Below, in pieces: positions 22,356 through 32,877 of a stretch of 64,000 nucleotides of DNA (positions are counted from its first letter, which is position 1; each line of letters opens with the position of its first letter). This DNA is from Calophaca sinica. Its lineage: Eukaryota > Streptophyta > Magnoliopsida > Fabales > Fabaceae. The notes under the pieces are model-generated. The model ran no database searches. It saw only the letters and a program-made list of their open reading frames with translations, and had not been told where the DNA came from. The DNA is taken from contig CM073733.1 in the NCBI GenBank assembly GCA_037113605.1, positions 49,105,606 to 49,169,605 of the forward strand. Reading direction: 5' to 3'. The position numbers and the translations under genes were made by a program.

Positions 22356-22562
22356 TACGGCCGTACCGGATATTTACACAGCCGTACCAAACTTTGCTTG
22401 CGACGTTGGCTCGTACTTGTGTTTATTGCACTCCCTGACATCATCTGTGTACGGCCGTACTGCCTTTGGCGCGACCGTACTGGACTTTTATATTGGCGCC
22501 AGGTGGTACTTACCAATGGGGTATGCCCTTACTAAATCTCTGATTTAGGTACGACCGTACTG
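22356..22562. repeat. GTACGGCCGTAC palindrome array in Athila LTR
   Basis: Five perfect or imperfect copies are present: GGTACGGCCGTACC (about 22,357), ACAGCCGTACC, TGTACGGCCGTACTG (about 22,449), GCGACCGTACTGG and GGTACGACCGTACTG (about 22,548). Spacing is irregular. Confidence 0.88.
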
Positions 22563-22780
22563 ATGGATTGTCAGGCTGTAACGCTAGTCCAGTAGTGGTA
22601 AAACTCACCAAAACTTGCCAGTTTTCGGTCCATTCTCGCATCTTTTGTTCTGAGTAGTGTCTTTATAATATTTCTGTAAAATAGGACATAAATGAGTACC
22701 TTTGTGCTTTAAATAGTGCAAAATGATATATTTAAGTAGTAAAAATGCCCTATAAAAGTAGACAAATTGGTGTGATAACA

Positions 22781-22793
22781 CATCCCCACACTT
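22781..22793 (-). other. Polypurine tract of the minus-strand Athila
   Basis: AAGTGTGGGGATG directly precedes the LTR start on the minus strand, the usual Athila arrangement for plus-strand DNA priming. Confidence 0.8.
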
Positions 22794-23287
22794 GAGCTTT
22801 GCTTGCCCTCACATAAATTACTTGGGTAATCATAACAAGAGGAACTATTTTCACTGAATAGGGGCAAAAACACAAGTATGACGACAAAGTGATATCATAA
22901 AACATGCCAATAAATAGAATGCCCAATTAGAGGTGTAAGTTCAAATAAGTTAACAATCTGTGATTTATAAGTCACACTCTCACCAATCTCAAAGTGTTTA
23001 TAGGTATAGTCATTAACACTCCCATAGGCTTGTACTTTGACCAAAACTCTACTATCGGAATCTATTTTTCAAACAAAAGAGGAATGAGGGTCTTTCATTG
23101 GTTGTAATGGGCCAAGATAATAATGTTAGGTATGATAAAAGAAAGAAAATGTCATGCAAAGGGTCAGAAATAAATCAACCAAAACAAACAACTTTTTTTT
23201 TCACTTTAAAGAGCAGGCAAGAATCCCCAAATTTTTTATCAATAACTTTTTTACATTTTCTGAAGGCATTATCAAGATAAACAATTG

Positions 23288-23318
<31 letters not shown>

Positions 23319-24401
23319 TTATATTTTTTTTTCTTTTTAATGCTTTTTCTTTTCTTTTCCTTTCCTCCTTTCATGCATTTATGCAGCAAATAGACATTTT
23401 AAGAACTAAGAGGAGAAATAAATACTAAGCCTTCTTTTTGTAAGCACATAAAAGGGATTGAAAACATTATTCTGTTGATCTTTGCCACTAATTACTTTTA
23501 AAGAATATTTTCTAAGGTTGCCTTCACAGAGTATAATCAATAGTAAAGGGTACTAAAGATATTAAATAAAGTACTTTTAGGCACAAAGGTTGCAACTAGT
23601 TGTACAATATATTCAAAATAGAAGTGACCTGAAAAATTCCTAAAAATTGCCCTTTCCAAGTTCACATGAAAATAAACTCATATTCGCTTTGTAATGGCCT
23701 CAGCACAAGTTCTAGAATGCACATTCATAGAAAAATATCACTCAAACAAAGAAAAGAGGTAAGAAGTATGATGTGGCCTCTTATTTCAGGCTCAAATCTC
23801 ACATTTAATAGCTGCCACAAAAAGTTAAAACTCACAGAACTTCAATGCTAATTTTCAGCAAATTCCAATATTAGCAACAGATTAATTCAATCACAAGTAG
23901 TCAGGAAATTTTTTTTTGTAGCCCCTAAATCAGCAAAAATTTGAAGTCCTTTCTATAATTATAAGTAGTAAGCATAGCCAAGTAATAAGCACAATATAAA
24001 ATCCTTCCCCACACTTATTTCTCGCAGTGTCCTCACTGCGACTAAGTTAAAGCAAGCACAAGAAGATAAAAGAAAATGAAATACGTACAAAAGTAAAAGA
24101 AGGTTGAAAGAGACTCTGTTCTGAAAAATATCACGAGCAACATGGATGGGGATATGGGTAAGATATGTTGTTTCCATTCGCAATACCGATGAAGCTGGTA
24201 AGCGGGCGGAAGAATTGTGCATCACAAAACTCAAAAATTTAAAAATAAAATAAAAAATAACAGTAAAATAAAATAACAACATAAAATTTAAAGCAATAAT
24301 AAAAATAAAATGTATCCTGCGAGCTTGCCAAAATATATACATCTCATTTTAATACACAAGCAAAAGCCTAAGTACTAAAAGAGAAAAAAATTAGTCCCGC
24401 A
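22794..24401 (-). other. Athila 3' untranslated region
   Basis: Non-coding stretch between ORF-1 and the polypurine tract, with a (TA)n run at 23,288-23,310 and T-rich segments. The open frames in it are low-complexity and show no family resemblance. Confidence 0.6.
23288..23310. repeat. (TA)n microsatellite
   Basis: 23 bases of alternating TA, followed after one G by further TATATATTTATA. Confidence 0.95.
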
Positions 24402-25549
24402 TCACTCGGTAGGAGGGTAAAGCTGGAGACGCTGAAGGTGCTCCGAAATAGCTGCCAGCTGCTGGTACACGTGGGTCCTATGCTCCCGAAAGCTAGATTG
24501 CATCTCATCGAGACGCATCATGACGTCCTCGTAGGAGTGGCCCTGTGCTGCCGGCTGTGGCTGTGGTGGTGGTGGTGGATGCTCCTCTGCCAAAGGCACA
24601 AAATCTGCAGCCTAATCCTGCTACTGCTCATCCGGTCTGAAGACATCATACTCGCCATGCCCCAGTCTTCGCAGAACACTAATGTTGCAGAGAGTAGAAA
24701 GTCCAATGGGCTCCATCTCAATGACCGTGGCCCCTGCTCCAGTGCGAACTCTGAGGTGAGCTTCTAGTCGTGAAATGAAAGAACCCAAGACTATGTGGCC
24801 GGTGTTCTGGGTCTGAAGATGAACGCCCAGCTAGGTGCACGTGCACAAGAAAAACATCCCACCATCACAGCGGTGTCCCTGAGTCATGGCCCAAAGTAGA
24901 AATAAGTCTGGCCTGGTAATTGTGTCATCGCTCAAGGCTCTCTCGTTAGTGGAACGGGCAATCCATCTGTGCAATGCCTTCACAATTGGGTCTCTAATCT
25001 TTCTGGCCTTGGCACGGCTGGGAATGTAGTGTGCATCCCCAGTGAAAGCTCTCCAACTCTCTGAGTCCTGCCACCCCTCTGGGATTTCCAGACTTGCTCC
25101 CAAATACTCTGGTGTCTGAACTGTCTCTGCCGTCTTAAATCCTAGCCCGATGTTAAACTCGGCCAGGGTCATCTCGTGGTGAGCCCTACGCAGCTAAAAA
25201 GTAACTACCAGATCCTGCTCTGGCTCATCCTCCGTGTCTGGATGCTGGAGCTCCCTGTCCCTCATATAATAGCCATAGGTGGCTAGAAAATCCAAGACAG
25301 CCTCCACATGAGTGGGCTGTCTGACAGAAGCTGCATGGAGCCATTTAATCCTCTGCAGCAATGCCTCCACCTCCTCTTGTAGGCCAACCTACTGGAGGGC
25401 ATCAAAGTCGAAGAATCTCTGTGTGTGGGCGTGGAAGTCCCGCAGCTGTTAGTATCACTACTTGTGCTGCTGTGGGATATAATTAGGCACGACCTTAGAC
25501 ACGCGTGCTGCTGCAGATGAAGAACCATCGCCTCTCTGGCGCTAAAACA
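24402..25549 (-). pseudogene. ATHILA ORF-1-type protein, broken
   Basis: From an ATG at 25,549 one minus-strand frame can be followed for about 380 codons despite several stops. Family features are a start region rich in Gln/Arg, then LRDFHAHTQRFFDFDAL, VEAVLDFLATYGYYMRDREL, HHEMTLAEFNIGLGFKTAET, RDPIVKALHRWIARSTNE and DLFLLWAMTQGHRCDGGMFF. This follows the ATHILA ORF-1 family pattern: a conserved alpha-helical protein in the env position of Athila elements with unknown biochemical role. The last 65 codons (24,599-24,402) are Pro-rich (HPPPPPQPQPAAQG) followed by a coiled-coil-like QLAAISEHLQRLQL. At least five stops are TAG/TAA at positions where Gln would fit. The start is chosen because upstream sequence is leader-like. 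Confidence 0.75.
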
Positions 25550-25610
25550 TTTTCCAGCAAAATAATAAAAATAGGAAAAATTAGGAATTTTATGCAGTAT
25601 TCTGTGTTAG

Positions 25611-25815
25611 GTACGGACGTGCTTCGTAAGGTACAACCGTACCTCATGAATATGTATGCCCAAATTTAAAAGGTGGGTACAGCCTGACTTAAACAACATG
25701 TACGGCCGTACACTGCCATAGGTACGCCCATACCTATGGTCTGTCTGCAACCCTAAGGCTGCCAATACGGCCTTCAGTATAGCCTGCTCTTGATAGGTAC
25801 AGCCGTATTGCGCTA
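25611..25815. repeat. Internal GTACGGCCGTAC-type palindrome cluster 1
   Basis: GGTACGGACGTGC, GGTACAACCGTACC, TGTACGGCCGTACAC, GGTACGCCCATACC and GGTACAGCCGTATTG occur within about 200 bases. They are the same motif family as in this element's LTR. Confidence 0.85.
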
Positions 25816-26177
25816 CGATTTTGTGAAAAATCTATTCTATGATCACATTTTCTCAGTTTTAAGCATAGAATTTAAGTCTCTAATCATTTCTTGGGTCTCT
25901 AAGCATGCAAAACCAAGCCAAAACTACTCCTAAATTGCTAAAGTTAGAATTAAACAAAATTAAAAACCTAAAATAACTAAAAACTCAAAACAACCAGTAA
26001 AACAGGCAATCAATCCAAGAAATAAGTTTAGAATCAGTACCTGGATAGTCTTGGAATGGAAAATGCGAAGAAATTGAGAGTAGAGGGTGCTTGAATGGAG
26101 AGGATTTGGGCGTATGAGGGTAAGGTATGCCTTTTTCCCTCAGTGTTTACCTTAAATAATCAGCCTCTGGACACGGG

Positions 26178-26285
26178 GTACGACCGTTCCTGGTTATATG
26201 TGCGACCGTACCTGTCTATCTCTCCGCGTTTCTCAGGATGAAGCCGTGCAGTACGGCCGTGCCTAGTGGGAGGTACACCCGTACA
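26178..26285. repeat. Internal GTACGGCCGTAC-type palindrome cluster 2
   Basis: GGTACGACCGTTCC, TGCGACCGTACC, AGTACGGCCGTGCC and GGTACACCCGTAC within about 110 bases. Confidence 0.85.
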
Positions 26286-26684
26286 TACTGGTTTTCTAGA
26301 AAATTTTTGATTTTTCAGAATATTTCATTTTTTTGTATTTTTAATAATTAATAAAAATAACAATAAAATTAATAACAGAATAAACAAATACGATAAAATA
26401 ACAATGAAAAGAAAAGTGTTAGTAGACACAGAATGCCTCCTGGTAAGCTCTTGTTTAATGTCCCGAGCCTGACGGTTCGGAGGACTCAAAATTAGTCCTC
26501 AGCGGGCAATGACCCTTCTTTGACATTACCTTTTGTTTTCTTATCATTGGGGAAGACTGTAACGTAATTGCCGTCTTCAGAGTGATCCATCCAAGCAGGG
26601 TCTGAGCACTTTTTTGGTGGGTTCATTGTGCACCCACAATCTTCACATATATAAATTGGCTCTCCGATGATAGGTGAAAATGTC

Positions 26685-27356
26685 CTAATAATTTTTTTTT
26701 ACCAAGTCATTACACGTCTCTATTTCTTCAGCTGGTAGGAGATATAGCCATATCTTGACTTCCTCATCTAATAAGAATGGGAAAATCTTCAATTTTGCTT
26801 CATCTGGAGACAAGTCCTTATATTTTGCTTTCCTCATATTTTTGCAGAACAGTCCTATGTGCTCAATAGGATCTTGTCTTGTTGTTCCCTTAAATTGTAG
26901 AGTTGACACCTCTGAGATAATGGATGGGTCTAATTCAAAACTGACGAATTCTTTAGGGGCATCATCCTTTAATTGCTGGAATCCTTGGATATGATCCTCT
27001 TTTTCCTCAAGTGTGAGTTAGAAAGCCCTTACAAACTCTTCCATTAATTTTTCCCATGTTGAGAAGTGAAATTTTTGGTATATTGAGAACCATTGCCTAG
27101 CCACTCCTCCAAGAGAAAGAGGGAATAACTTAAGTCTTATCCTACTTGCGGTGGTTCCTGCAAAATTGTTAGTCTTAACCAAGTCATAAAAATTTAATAT
27201 ATGAGTAATAGGATCCTCCCCATACAGTCCTTTGAATTTAGGCAAACAAAGTGCTTTCACTATTAAGGAAAGGGTTATGTCTTTATCCTGCTCAATAGAG
27301 TTGCTATCTTGTTTCTCAACTTGCTCTTCTTTTTCTTTCTCCTGTTTAGATTCCAT
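26685..27356 (-). pseudogene. Two tandem gag-like modules downstream of an Athila protease
   Basis: One minus-strand frame from ATG 27,356 runs to 26,685 with a single TAA (near 27,018). A Glu/Lys-rich N-terminus is followed by module 1 (LPKFKGLYGEDPITHILNFY ... RIRLKLFPLSLGGVARQW ... TWEKLMEEFVRAF) and then module 2 (STLQFKGTTRQDPIEHIGLF ... EAKLKIFPFLLDEEVKIWL ... TCNDLVKKNY). Each resembles the Ty3/Athila gag N-terminal core (F.G....P..HL..F, then RL.LFP.SL...A..W). In a normal element gag precedes protease; here the modules follow it. The protease stop overlaps TTTCTTGTAG|GATATG, a plausible splice acceptor. It could be a recombinant scar, a second gag gene, or part of a non-autonomous family. 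Confidence 0.65.
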
Positions 27357-27359
27357 ATC

Positions 27360-27972
27360 CTACAAGAAACAACAAGAAGCACTAAAGGAATAAGTTTTGT
27401 TAGCATTATAAATATTAAAAATTTCTTCTCCATCCTTAATTCTTAAAGTTATAGTTCCTTTTTTCACTTGAATGGTAGCATCTCCAGTTTCCAAAAATGG
27501 ACTTCCCAAATTAATAGGGACATCTCTGTCTTCCTCCATGTCCAACACTACAAAGTCAACTGGGAAAATAAATTTTTCCACCTTAACCAGCACATCCTCT
27601 ATTATCCCTCTTAGGTACATAAGAGTTTTGTCAGCTAACTGCAAGGACATGTTAGAAAGTTGTGGTTCCTGCAAATTCAATTTTCTAAAAATAGACAGAG
27701 GCATTAGATTCACACTTGAACCCAAATCACATAGTGCCTTAAAAGAGTTATTACCAATTGAGCAAGAAACAACAAAAGTTCATGGATCTTTAAGCTTAGG
27801 TGGTAATTTATTCATTAACATAGCAGAGCAATCTTCATTTAAATTCACTATCTCAACCTCTTCCAATTTATTTTTGTTAAAAATTATTTCCTTGAAGAAC
27901 TTAACATACTTAGGTACTTCAGAGACAATTTCAGCAAAGGGAATATTGACATGCAATTCTAAGTCTTTCTAA
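27360..27972 (-). pseudogene. Athila protease region
   Basis: The linker HVNIPFAEIVSEVPKYVKFF and SAMLMNKLPPKLKDP precede the active-site block CDLGSSVNLMPLSIFRKL, followed by SMSLQLADKTL, VDFVVLDMEED and INLGSPFLETGDATIQV. Athila proteases typically have D-L-G rather than D-S/T-G at the catalytic Asp, as seen here. A TGA interrupts the linker (DP-stop-TFVV). The frame ends at a TAG (27,360-27,362). RT does not follow. Confidence 0.85.
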
Positions 27973-28434
27973 CAATTTCATTGCTTGCCTATCCTTACAA
28001 AAATTTTTAGAACCTTGGGGAAAAGAGTTACTTATCTGATGAGGCTCAGTTTTAGCCTTCTCCTCTTTTCTTCCCTCTGGGACGTTCTTCATTATACTGT
28101 TTTGTTCCTCCTTTGCCATAAAGATTGCATTACACTTCCCATTTGGATTTGGTTCCACTTGACTTGGAAGTGCTCTTTTTTCTCTTTGAGTCACCACATT
28201 TATTAAGGTTACCATTTGGTTTTTCAGCGATTTCTGGTCTTCTGTGTTAGTAGTTACTAACTTTTCTAAGCTCTTGAATTTTTCAGCCACTTGTCCCATA
28301 AAGTTGTTGATGTCATTCTCACCAGGACTTCTGTCATTTTGAGCACAGTTCTGTAAATGTGGAGGCTTATAAGTATTCTGATTCTGGCCTTGTGATCTCT
28401 GTTGGCTTCACCATGAGAAATTGGGGTGGTTTCT
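27931..28434 (-). pseudogene. Athila gag C-terminal part
   Basis: NHPNFSW followed by GQNQNTYKPP is the Asn/Gln-rich tail typical of Athila gag, then NDINNFMGQVAEKFKSLEKL and QKSLKNQMVTLINVVTQRE, a coiled-coil-like stretch, and a Lys/Glu-rich linker to the protease. The gag core and knuckle are absent because the plus-strand Athila was inserted at 28,435. A frame break occurs near 27,931. Confidence 0.8.
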
Positions 28435-30029
28435 TGATAACTTTTAGAAATATGAGTTATTTATGCTCTTATACCATTAAATCATGTATGTTCAAAAGTA
28501 AATTAGAGTCCTTAATTGATAGAATTATGCAAATAAATTGTTTTCCCTAGCTTGAAACTATTTTGAGGCACTGTGGTGCCTTTGTGAGCATTTTGATTGT
28601 GTTATGAAGCTGTGCAAGATTTTAATGAAAAATGCGTAGTGCCAAGTCTAGTGCTATGGCATCGGACCCTGATGTTGGCAGCTCCCGGAATTAGTGCAAC
28701 AGTGTGTTTTAAAGGCTCTATGTGTTAGCAAAAAGGACCTTGTCCTTTAGTGCAAGGCTGCTGCGCTCTTATGCTGGTCCCCACTGCAAATGCAGTGGTT
28801 TCTGTCTTTCAGCTAAAGGATAAAAACCTTTATTTTTGGGCCAAAGAGGAATAACTTTCATTGGGATATGTAATTGTCAGCCCATTTGAGGAGAGGCTAT
28901 AAATGCAAAATGACCGAATCAAGGGAGGCGGGCGAGTATTGTGTGATTCTCGAGGGTAGCATCTGTCTCCTACATAGGAACAGCCGCATTCTTCTTCTTT
29001 TTCCTCAAAGCACCATTAACAAGAGCTCAAGCTATTTTCATGGAGGGAAAGTACTTGCACAACACCTGATCTTTGCAGTTCCAGCAAGATATTGTTGGAG
29101 TAGACGGATCTCTCAACTTTACAGAGCTGGGAGTGAACTCTATTTTACTGTTTTATCAGTTATCTGTAACAGTTGTTTCTAGATGTTTTTTCCCTAAGGA
29201 GGGTTTTGCATTAGAAAGTTTTAACGAGGCTCTTTCACCTTTCTTTGCCAAAAAAAAAGTTATTTGTAACAGTTCTAACTCTAGCTTAAGTGCCACAGAA
29301 TCTGTTTACAACACCTGTTTTGTTGTTTTATTTTTAGGCTCATTATGAGCTAATTTTCTTAAGCTAGGATAATGTGAAGTTGTATTGGAACCTTGTTGGT
29401 TTATGTCTATCAGTTTTTATCTAAGCACTTTTGACTCATGCGAATTTATTTACTGATTGCTTGACTTAAGCTTGATCACCTTGGGTTGGGTAATTGTATG
29501 TTGAGTGCTGAAAGGGTTTAACATGCAGAATTCATGAGTTAATGTGAAGGATATTAATTAAAGGACACTTTGATTAATTTTGATTAAACTAGACATAGGA
29601 AATCTATCTCACAGAGTGTTCCGGGCCACATTTATTAGACAAGGGGGAACCTAATGAGGACTTAGACATAAGGTACCATTTACTTAACCCTGGTGAAAGT
29701 GACTGAAAGGCACACACATCAATGCCCTGCGCTCAGGTGCCATGGCACTGACTGATAGCACTGAAACAACTTGGTGAAAATTTGATGGAATTGGATCCTA
29801 TCTGCTTTAACTCAAATTTCTATTCAATTACTTGTTTATTACTGTTCTGTTTAAAATTACTTGCAAAAAAACTTGAGTTTGTGGTCTGTTTTTATTATTT
29901 ACTTACTAACTTACTTGCTATTGGAAAACTTGTGAAATAACTTAATCAATCCTCGTGGGAACGATCTCTCTTACACTTTATTACTTGCTTAGACTTTGTA
30001 TACTTGCACAATTACATTTTTACACAACA
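28435..30029 (+). repeat. 5' LTR of the plus-strand Athila
   Basis: It starts TGATAACTTTTAGAAATATG and ends with the Athila-like CTCGTGGGAACGATCTCTC ... TTTTTACACAACA. A TATA box GGCTATAAATGC is at about 28,896-28,905. Short dyad motifs around GTGCTATGGCAT and GTGCCATGGCAC occur upstream of the TATA box and near 29,738. Confidence 0.8.
28896..28905 (+). promoter_or_regulatory. TATA box of the plus Athila LTR
   Basis: CTATAAATGC in a GAGAGG context, about 460 bases into the LTR, where U3 ends and R would begin. Confidence 0.55.
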
Positions 30030-30035
30030 AGTTTT

Positions 30036-30053
30036 TGGCGTCGTTGCCGGGGA
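30036..30053 (+). other. Athila primer-binding site (tRNA-Asp type)
   Basis: TGGCGTCGTTGCCGGGGA follows the LTR end after a short spacer. The Athila consensus is TGGCGCCGTTGCCGGGGA, complementary to the 3' end of tRNA-Asp; there is one difference. Confidence 0.9.
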
Positions 30054-30184
30054 TTGAATTAGTTAAATCACATAGTTTTGAATTTAATAGGTTTGTTAGT
30101 TGAGATATTCTAATCCTTTGGTGTTTGTGTCAGCAGTAAGTGCCAATTTAGCACATGCGCAAGCATACTGCACCAGAGTACTAG

Positions 30185-31651
30185 TTGGATCCTGAAATTG
30201 ACAGAACATTCAGAAGGTTGTTAAGGCAGAATCAAGGCTTTGCTGCATTAGGAGCTGCTGTAGCTATGGCAGCCACTGGTCCTTTTACTGAGGAATCAAT
30301 TCCTGATGGAGAAGAGGCTAGTGTTCAGTTCGAGCACAGTGTTCACAGCCAGTACCAAGCTATGGTGCTGTAAGCTGATATCATAGGCATGGCTAATGAC
30401 AGGGACAGGCCAATGAGGGATTATGCTGTTTTTGATCCCCAAACTATGCACACTGGCATAGTCAGGCCAGAGATCACTGAAAATCACTTTGAATTCAAGC
30501 CTATGATGTTCCAAATGCTACAAACAGTATGCCAATATGGTGGTACACCTCAAAAAGATCCTCACCTGCACTTAAAGCAATTCCTTGAAGTGTGCAGCTA
30601 TTTCAAAATTCCTGGAGTGAGTGATGATGCATTCAAACTAAGGTTGTTCCCATATTCCTTGAAGGATAGAGCCAAGGCTTGGTTGAATTCATTAGAGCCT
30701 AACTCTATCGCTGATTGGAATGGAATGGCAGAAATATTCCTCACCAAATATTTCCCTCCAATCAAGAATGCTAGGATGAGGAATGAAATCACATCTTTCA
30801 GGAAAAATGAGGAAGAATCACTATTTGAGGCTTGGGAGAGGTACAAGGAGCTGCTAAGAAAATGTCCTCACCATGGTATTCCTATCTGCATCCAAATGGA
30901 GACATTCTATAATGGTCTCTCTGTAAGAACCAGAGATATGCTTGTTGCTTCCTCTGGTGGAGCTCTTTTGACTCAATCATATAATGATGCCTATGCCAAA
31001 ATTAAAATCAATGCTGCCAACAGTAATCAGTGGCCTACTGCAAGGTTGAGTGCAACAAAGAAGGTTACTGGATTCCATGAGGTGAGTGAAATGACTGCAC
31101 TGTCTGCACAGGTTGCTTCAATTGCTAATATGCTGAAAAATCTGAATACAGCAGGTGCATCCACAACACCTGCTACCCCTGCAGAATCAGCACCTACTCA
31201 AGCCAAGGCCATATCATGTGTTTACTGTGGAGGAGGCCATCGATATGAAGAATGCCCAAGCAATCTAGTTTCTCTCGATTATGTAGGGAATTTCAATAAA
31301 AACAATAATCCTTACTCTAACACCTACAACCTGTGTGGAAAAATCACCCAAATTTTTCATGGAGTAACAATAATCCTGCAGCACCTGCTGCCGTGCTTGC
31401 AAAGCCCACACATCCCACCTGGTTTCCCTGCTCAACTAGCTCAGAAAGCTGTTGCCCCTGCTGTAGATAACTCAATGGAAGCTATGCTTAAGGCTTTCAT
31501 GAATGAAACTAAGGCACAATACCAGAGCCAGGGAGCAGCTATTAAAAATTTGGAGAATCAACTTAGGCAAATTGCCACTGCAATGAACCAAAGACCAAGT
31601 GGTTCCTTACTTGCCACAACTAAAACTTGCCAAGCCACCAGGGGTGAATAA
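30185..31651 (+). pseudogene. Athila gag
   Basis: A first frame (30,185-30,373) ends at a TAA and the sequence continues in a 420-codon frame from 30,389. Core motifs are HFEFKPMMFQMLQTVCQYGG, DPHLHLKQFLEVC, RLFPYSLKDRAKAWLNSL and FLTKYFPPIKNARMRNEI, then LFEAWERYKELLRKCPHHGI and QMETFYNGL. A single zinc knuckle CVYCGGGHRYEEC (about residues 277-289) binds RNA. A Pro/Ala linker surrounds it, followed by SMEAMLKAFMNETKAQYQSQ and a coiled-coil tail. Beyond 31,651 the frame breaks. Length and order are normal for Athila gag. Confidence 0.92.
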
Positions 31652-31789
31652 ATCAAAGCTATTTATTTGAGGAATGGAACAAAACTCCCAGGTCCTTCTA
31701 AAAGACCTGAAGTCACCACTAGCCATGCCTGAAAAGAAAAAGAAAAAGAACCTGAAGTGCCAAAAACCACAGAGCAGTAATCTGGTGCC

Positions 31790-32761
31790 ATGCCAGCACC
31801 AATACTTGCACCTGTTGAGAAACCTATACCAGCTGCTGCAAGCAACAAATTGACTCCTGAAGTTCCACCTCTACCATTCTCTCAGAGACTTAAGAAGGCT
31901 CATCATGACAAACAATTTGACAAGTTCATTGATATGTTGAAGCAGTTACACATCAACATTCCTTTAGTTGATGCTTTGCAACAAATGCCAAATTACACCA
32001 AGTTTATGAAGGATGTTCTAACCAAGAAGAGAAGATTAGGGGAGTTTGAAACAGTTGCCATGACTCAGGAGTGCAGTATGCTGATGCAAAGTAAGATTCC
32101 ATAGAAGCTCAAAGATCCTGATTGTTTTACCATTCCCTGCACTATTGGTGATACATATTGTGGGAGAACCTTATGTGACTTGGGGGCAAGCATTAATCTA
32201 ATGCCCAAGTTCATCTTCCAGTAGCTTGCGATTGGTAAAGTTAGGCCTACAACACTCACTCTGCCACTGGCAGACATAACTCTGGCCTATCCAGAAGGAA
32301 AGATTAAAGATGTTCTTGTTAAAGTGGACAAATTACTGGTCCCTGCTGATTTCATAATTCTTGATTTTGAAGCTGATGTTGAGGTGCCTATCATTTTAGG
32401 CAGGCCATTCCTTGCCACGGGAAAAACACTTATTGATGTGCAGAAAGGTGAACTCACCATGAGAGTTAACTACCAAGAGATCAAGTTCAATGTTCTCAAT
32501 GCCCCCAAATATCCTGCAGAAAATGTTGAGGAATGTTCCTTTGTGAGAACCATTGATTCACTGGTTAAGAATCACTTGTTGAGGGACAAAAATGTGCTGA
32601 AACAGGAATTGACTGCCATTGATAGTGAGCTCGAGCAAGAGAAGAAATCAGAAAAGAAAGAAGCTGTGAATCAATTGTGGGCCAAAAAATATGAATCATT
32701 GGAACTCAATGATAAAAGTTCCAAAGCAATGTGCCTTCTACGGAAAAGCCTCCTGATTTAG
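31790..32761 (+). pseudogene. Athila protease
   Basis: The frame 31,790-32,104 carries PPLPFSQRLKKAHHDKQFDK, IDMLKQLHINIPLVDALQQM and TKKRRLGEFETVAMTQECS, the conserved approach to protease. After a TAG (SKIP-stop-KLKD, a Gln in the family) comes the active-site block CDLGASINLMP (about 32,176), then LADITLAYPEG, VPADFIILDFEADVEVPIIL and RPFLATGKTLIDV. A second TAG lies near 32,222. The C-terminal acidic/lysine-rich linker (about 32,620-32,760) leads to RT. It would cleave the Gag-Pol polyprotein; stops prevent that here. Confidence 0.88.
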
Positions 32762-32877
32762 AATTGAAAATTCTGCCACCACATCTGAAGTATGCCTATT
32801 TGGGAGAAAATAACACTTTTCCTGTTATCATAGCTGCTGATTTGAGTGAACAGTAGGAAGAAGAATTAATTACAGCC

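Larger units (their letters stand above)
21364..22780 (-). repeat. 3' LTR of the minus-strand Athila
   Basis: The LTR starts TGTTATCACACCAATTTG next to the polypurine tract and ends CGAGTTACGATCA at 21,364; 1,417 bp. It carries the CTGTGGGTTCAACATTTGG block near its end that is usual for Athila-type LTRs, a palindrome array (22,356-22,562), and a TATA box CTATAAATAGG (22,289-22,299). Confidence 0.8.
25550..26684 (-). other. Leader upstream of ATHILA ORF-1 with palindrome clusters
   Basis: On the minus strand this holds a pyrimidine-rich leader-like stretch (near 26,110-26,050), a candidate splice donor CAG|GTACTG at about 26,043, and then A/T-rich sequence up to the ORF-1 ATG. Two clusters of GTACGGCCGTAC-type palindromes flank it (25,611-25,815 and 26,178-26,285). 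No protein is supported. Confidence 0.45.
21364..28434 (-). mobile_element. Athila-type Ty3 element, minus strand, 5' part lost
   Basis: Reading the minus strand: gag C-terminus (28,434-27,931), protease (27,972-27,360), an unusual pair of gag-like modules (27,356-26,685), leader (26,684-25,550), ATHILA ORF-1 (25,549-24,402), 3' untranslated region, polypurine tract and the 3' LTR (22,780-21,364). RT and integrase are absent. The 5' end is cut by a plus-strand Athila inserted at 28,435. The left flank of the LTR is copia gag. Confidence 0.8.

Noticed and set aside
24438..24767. 109-codon plus-strand frame
   Set aside because: Antisense shadow of the ATHILA ORF-1 C-terminal region.
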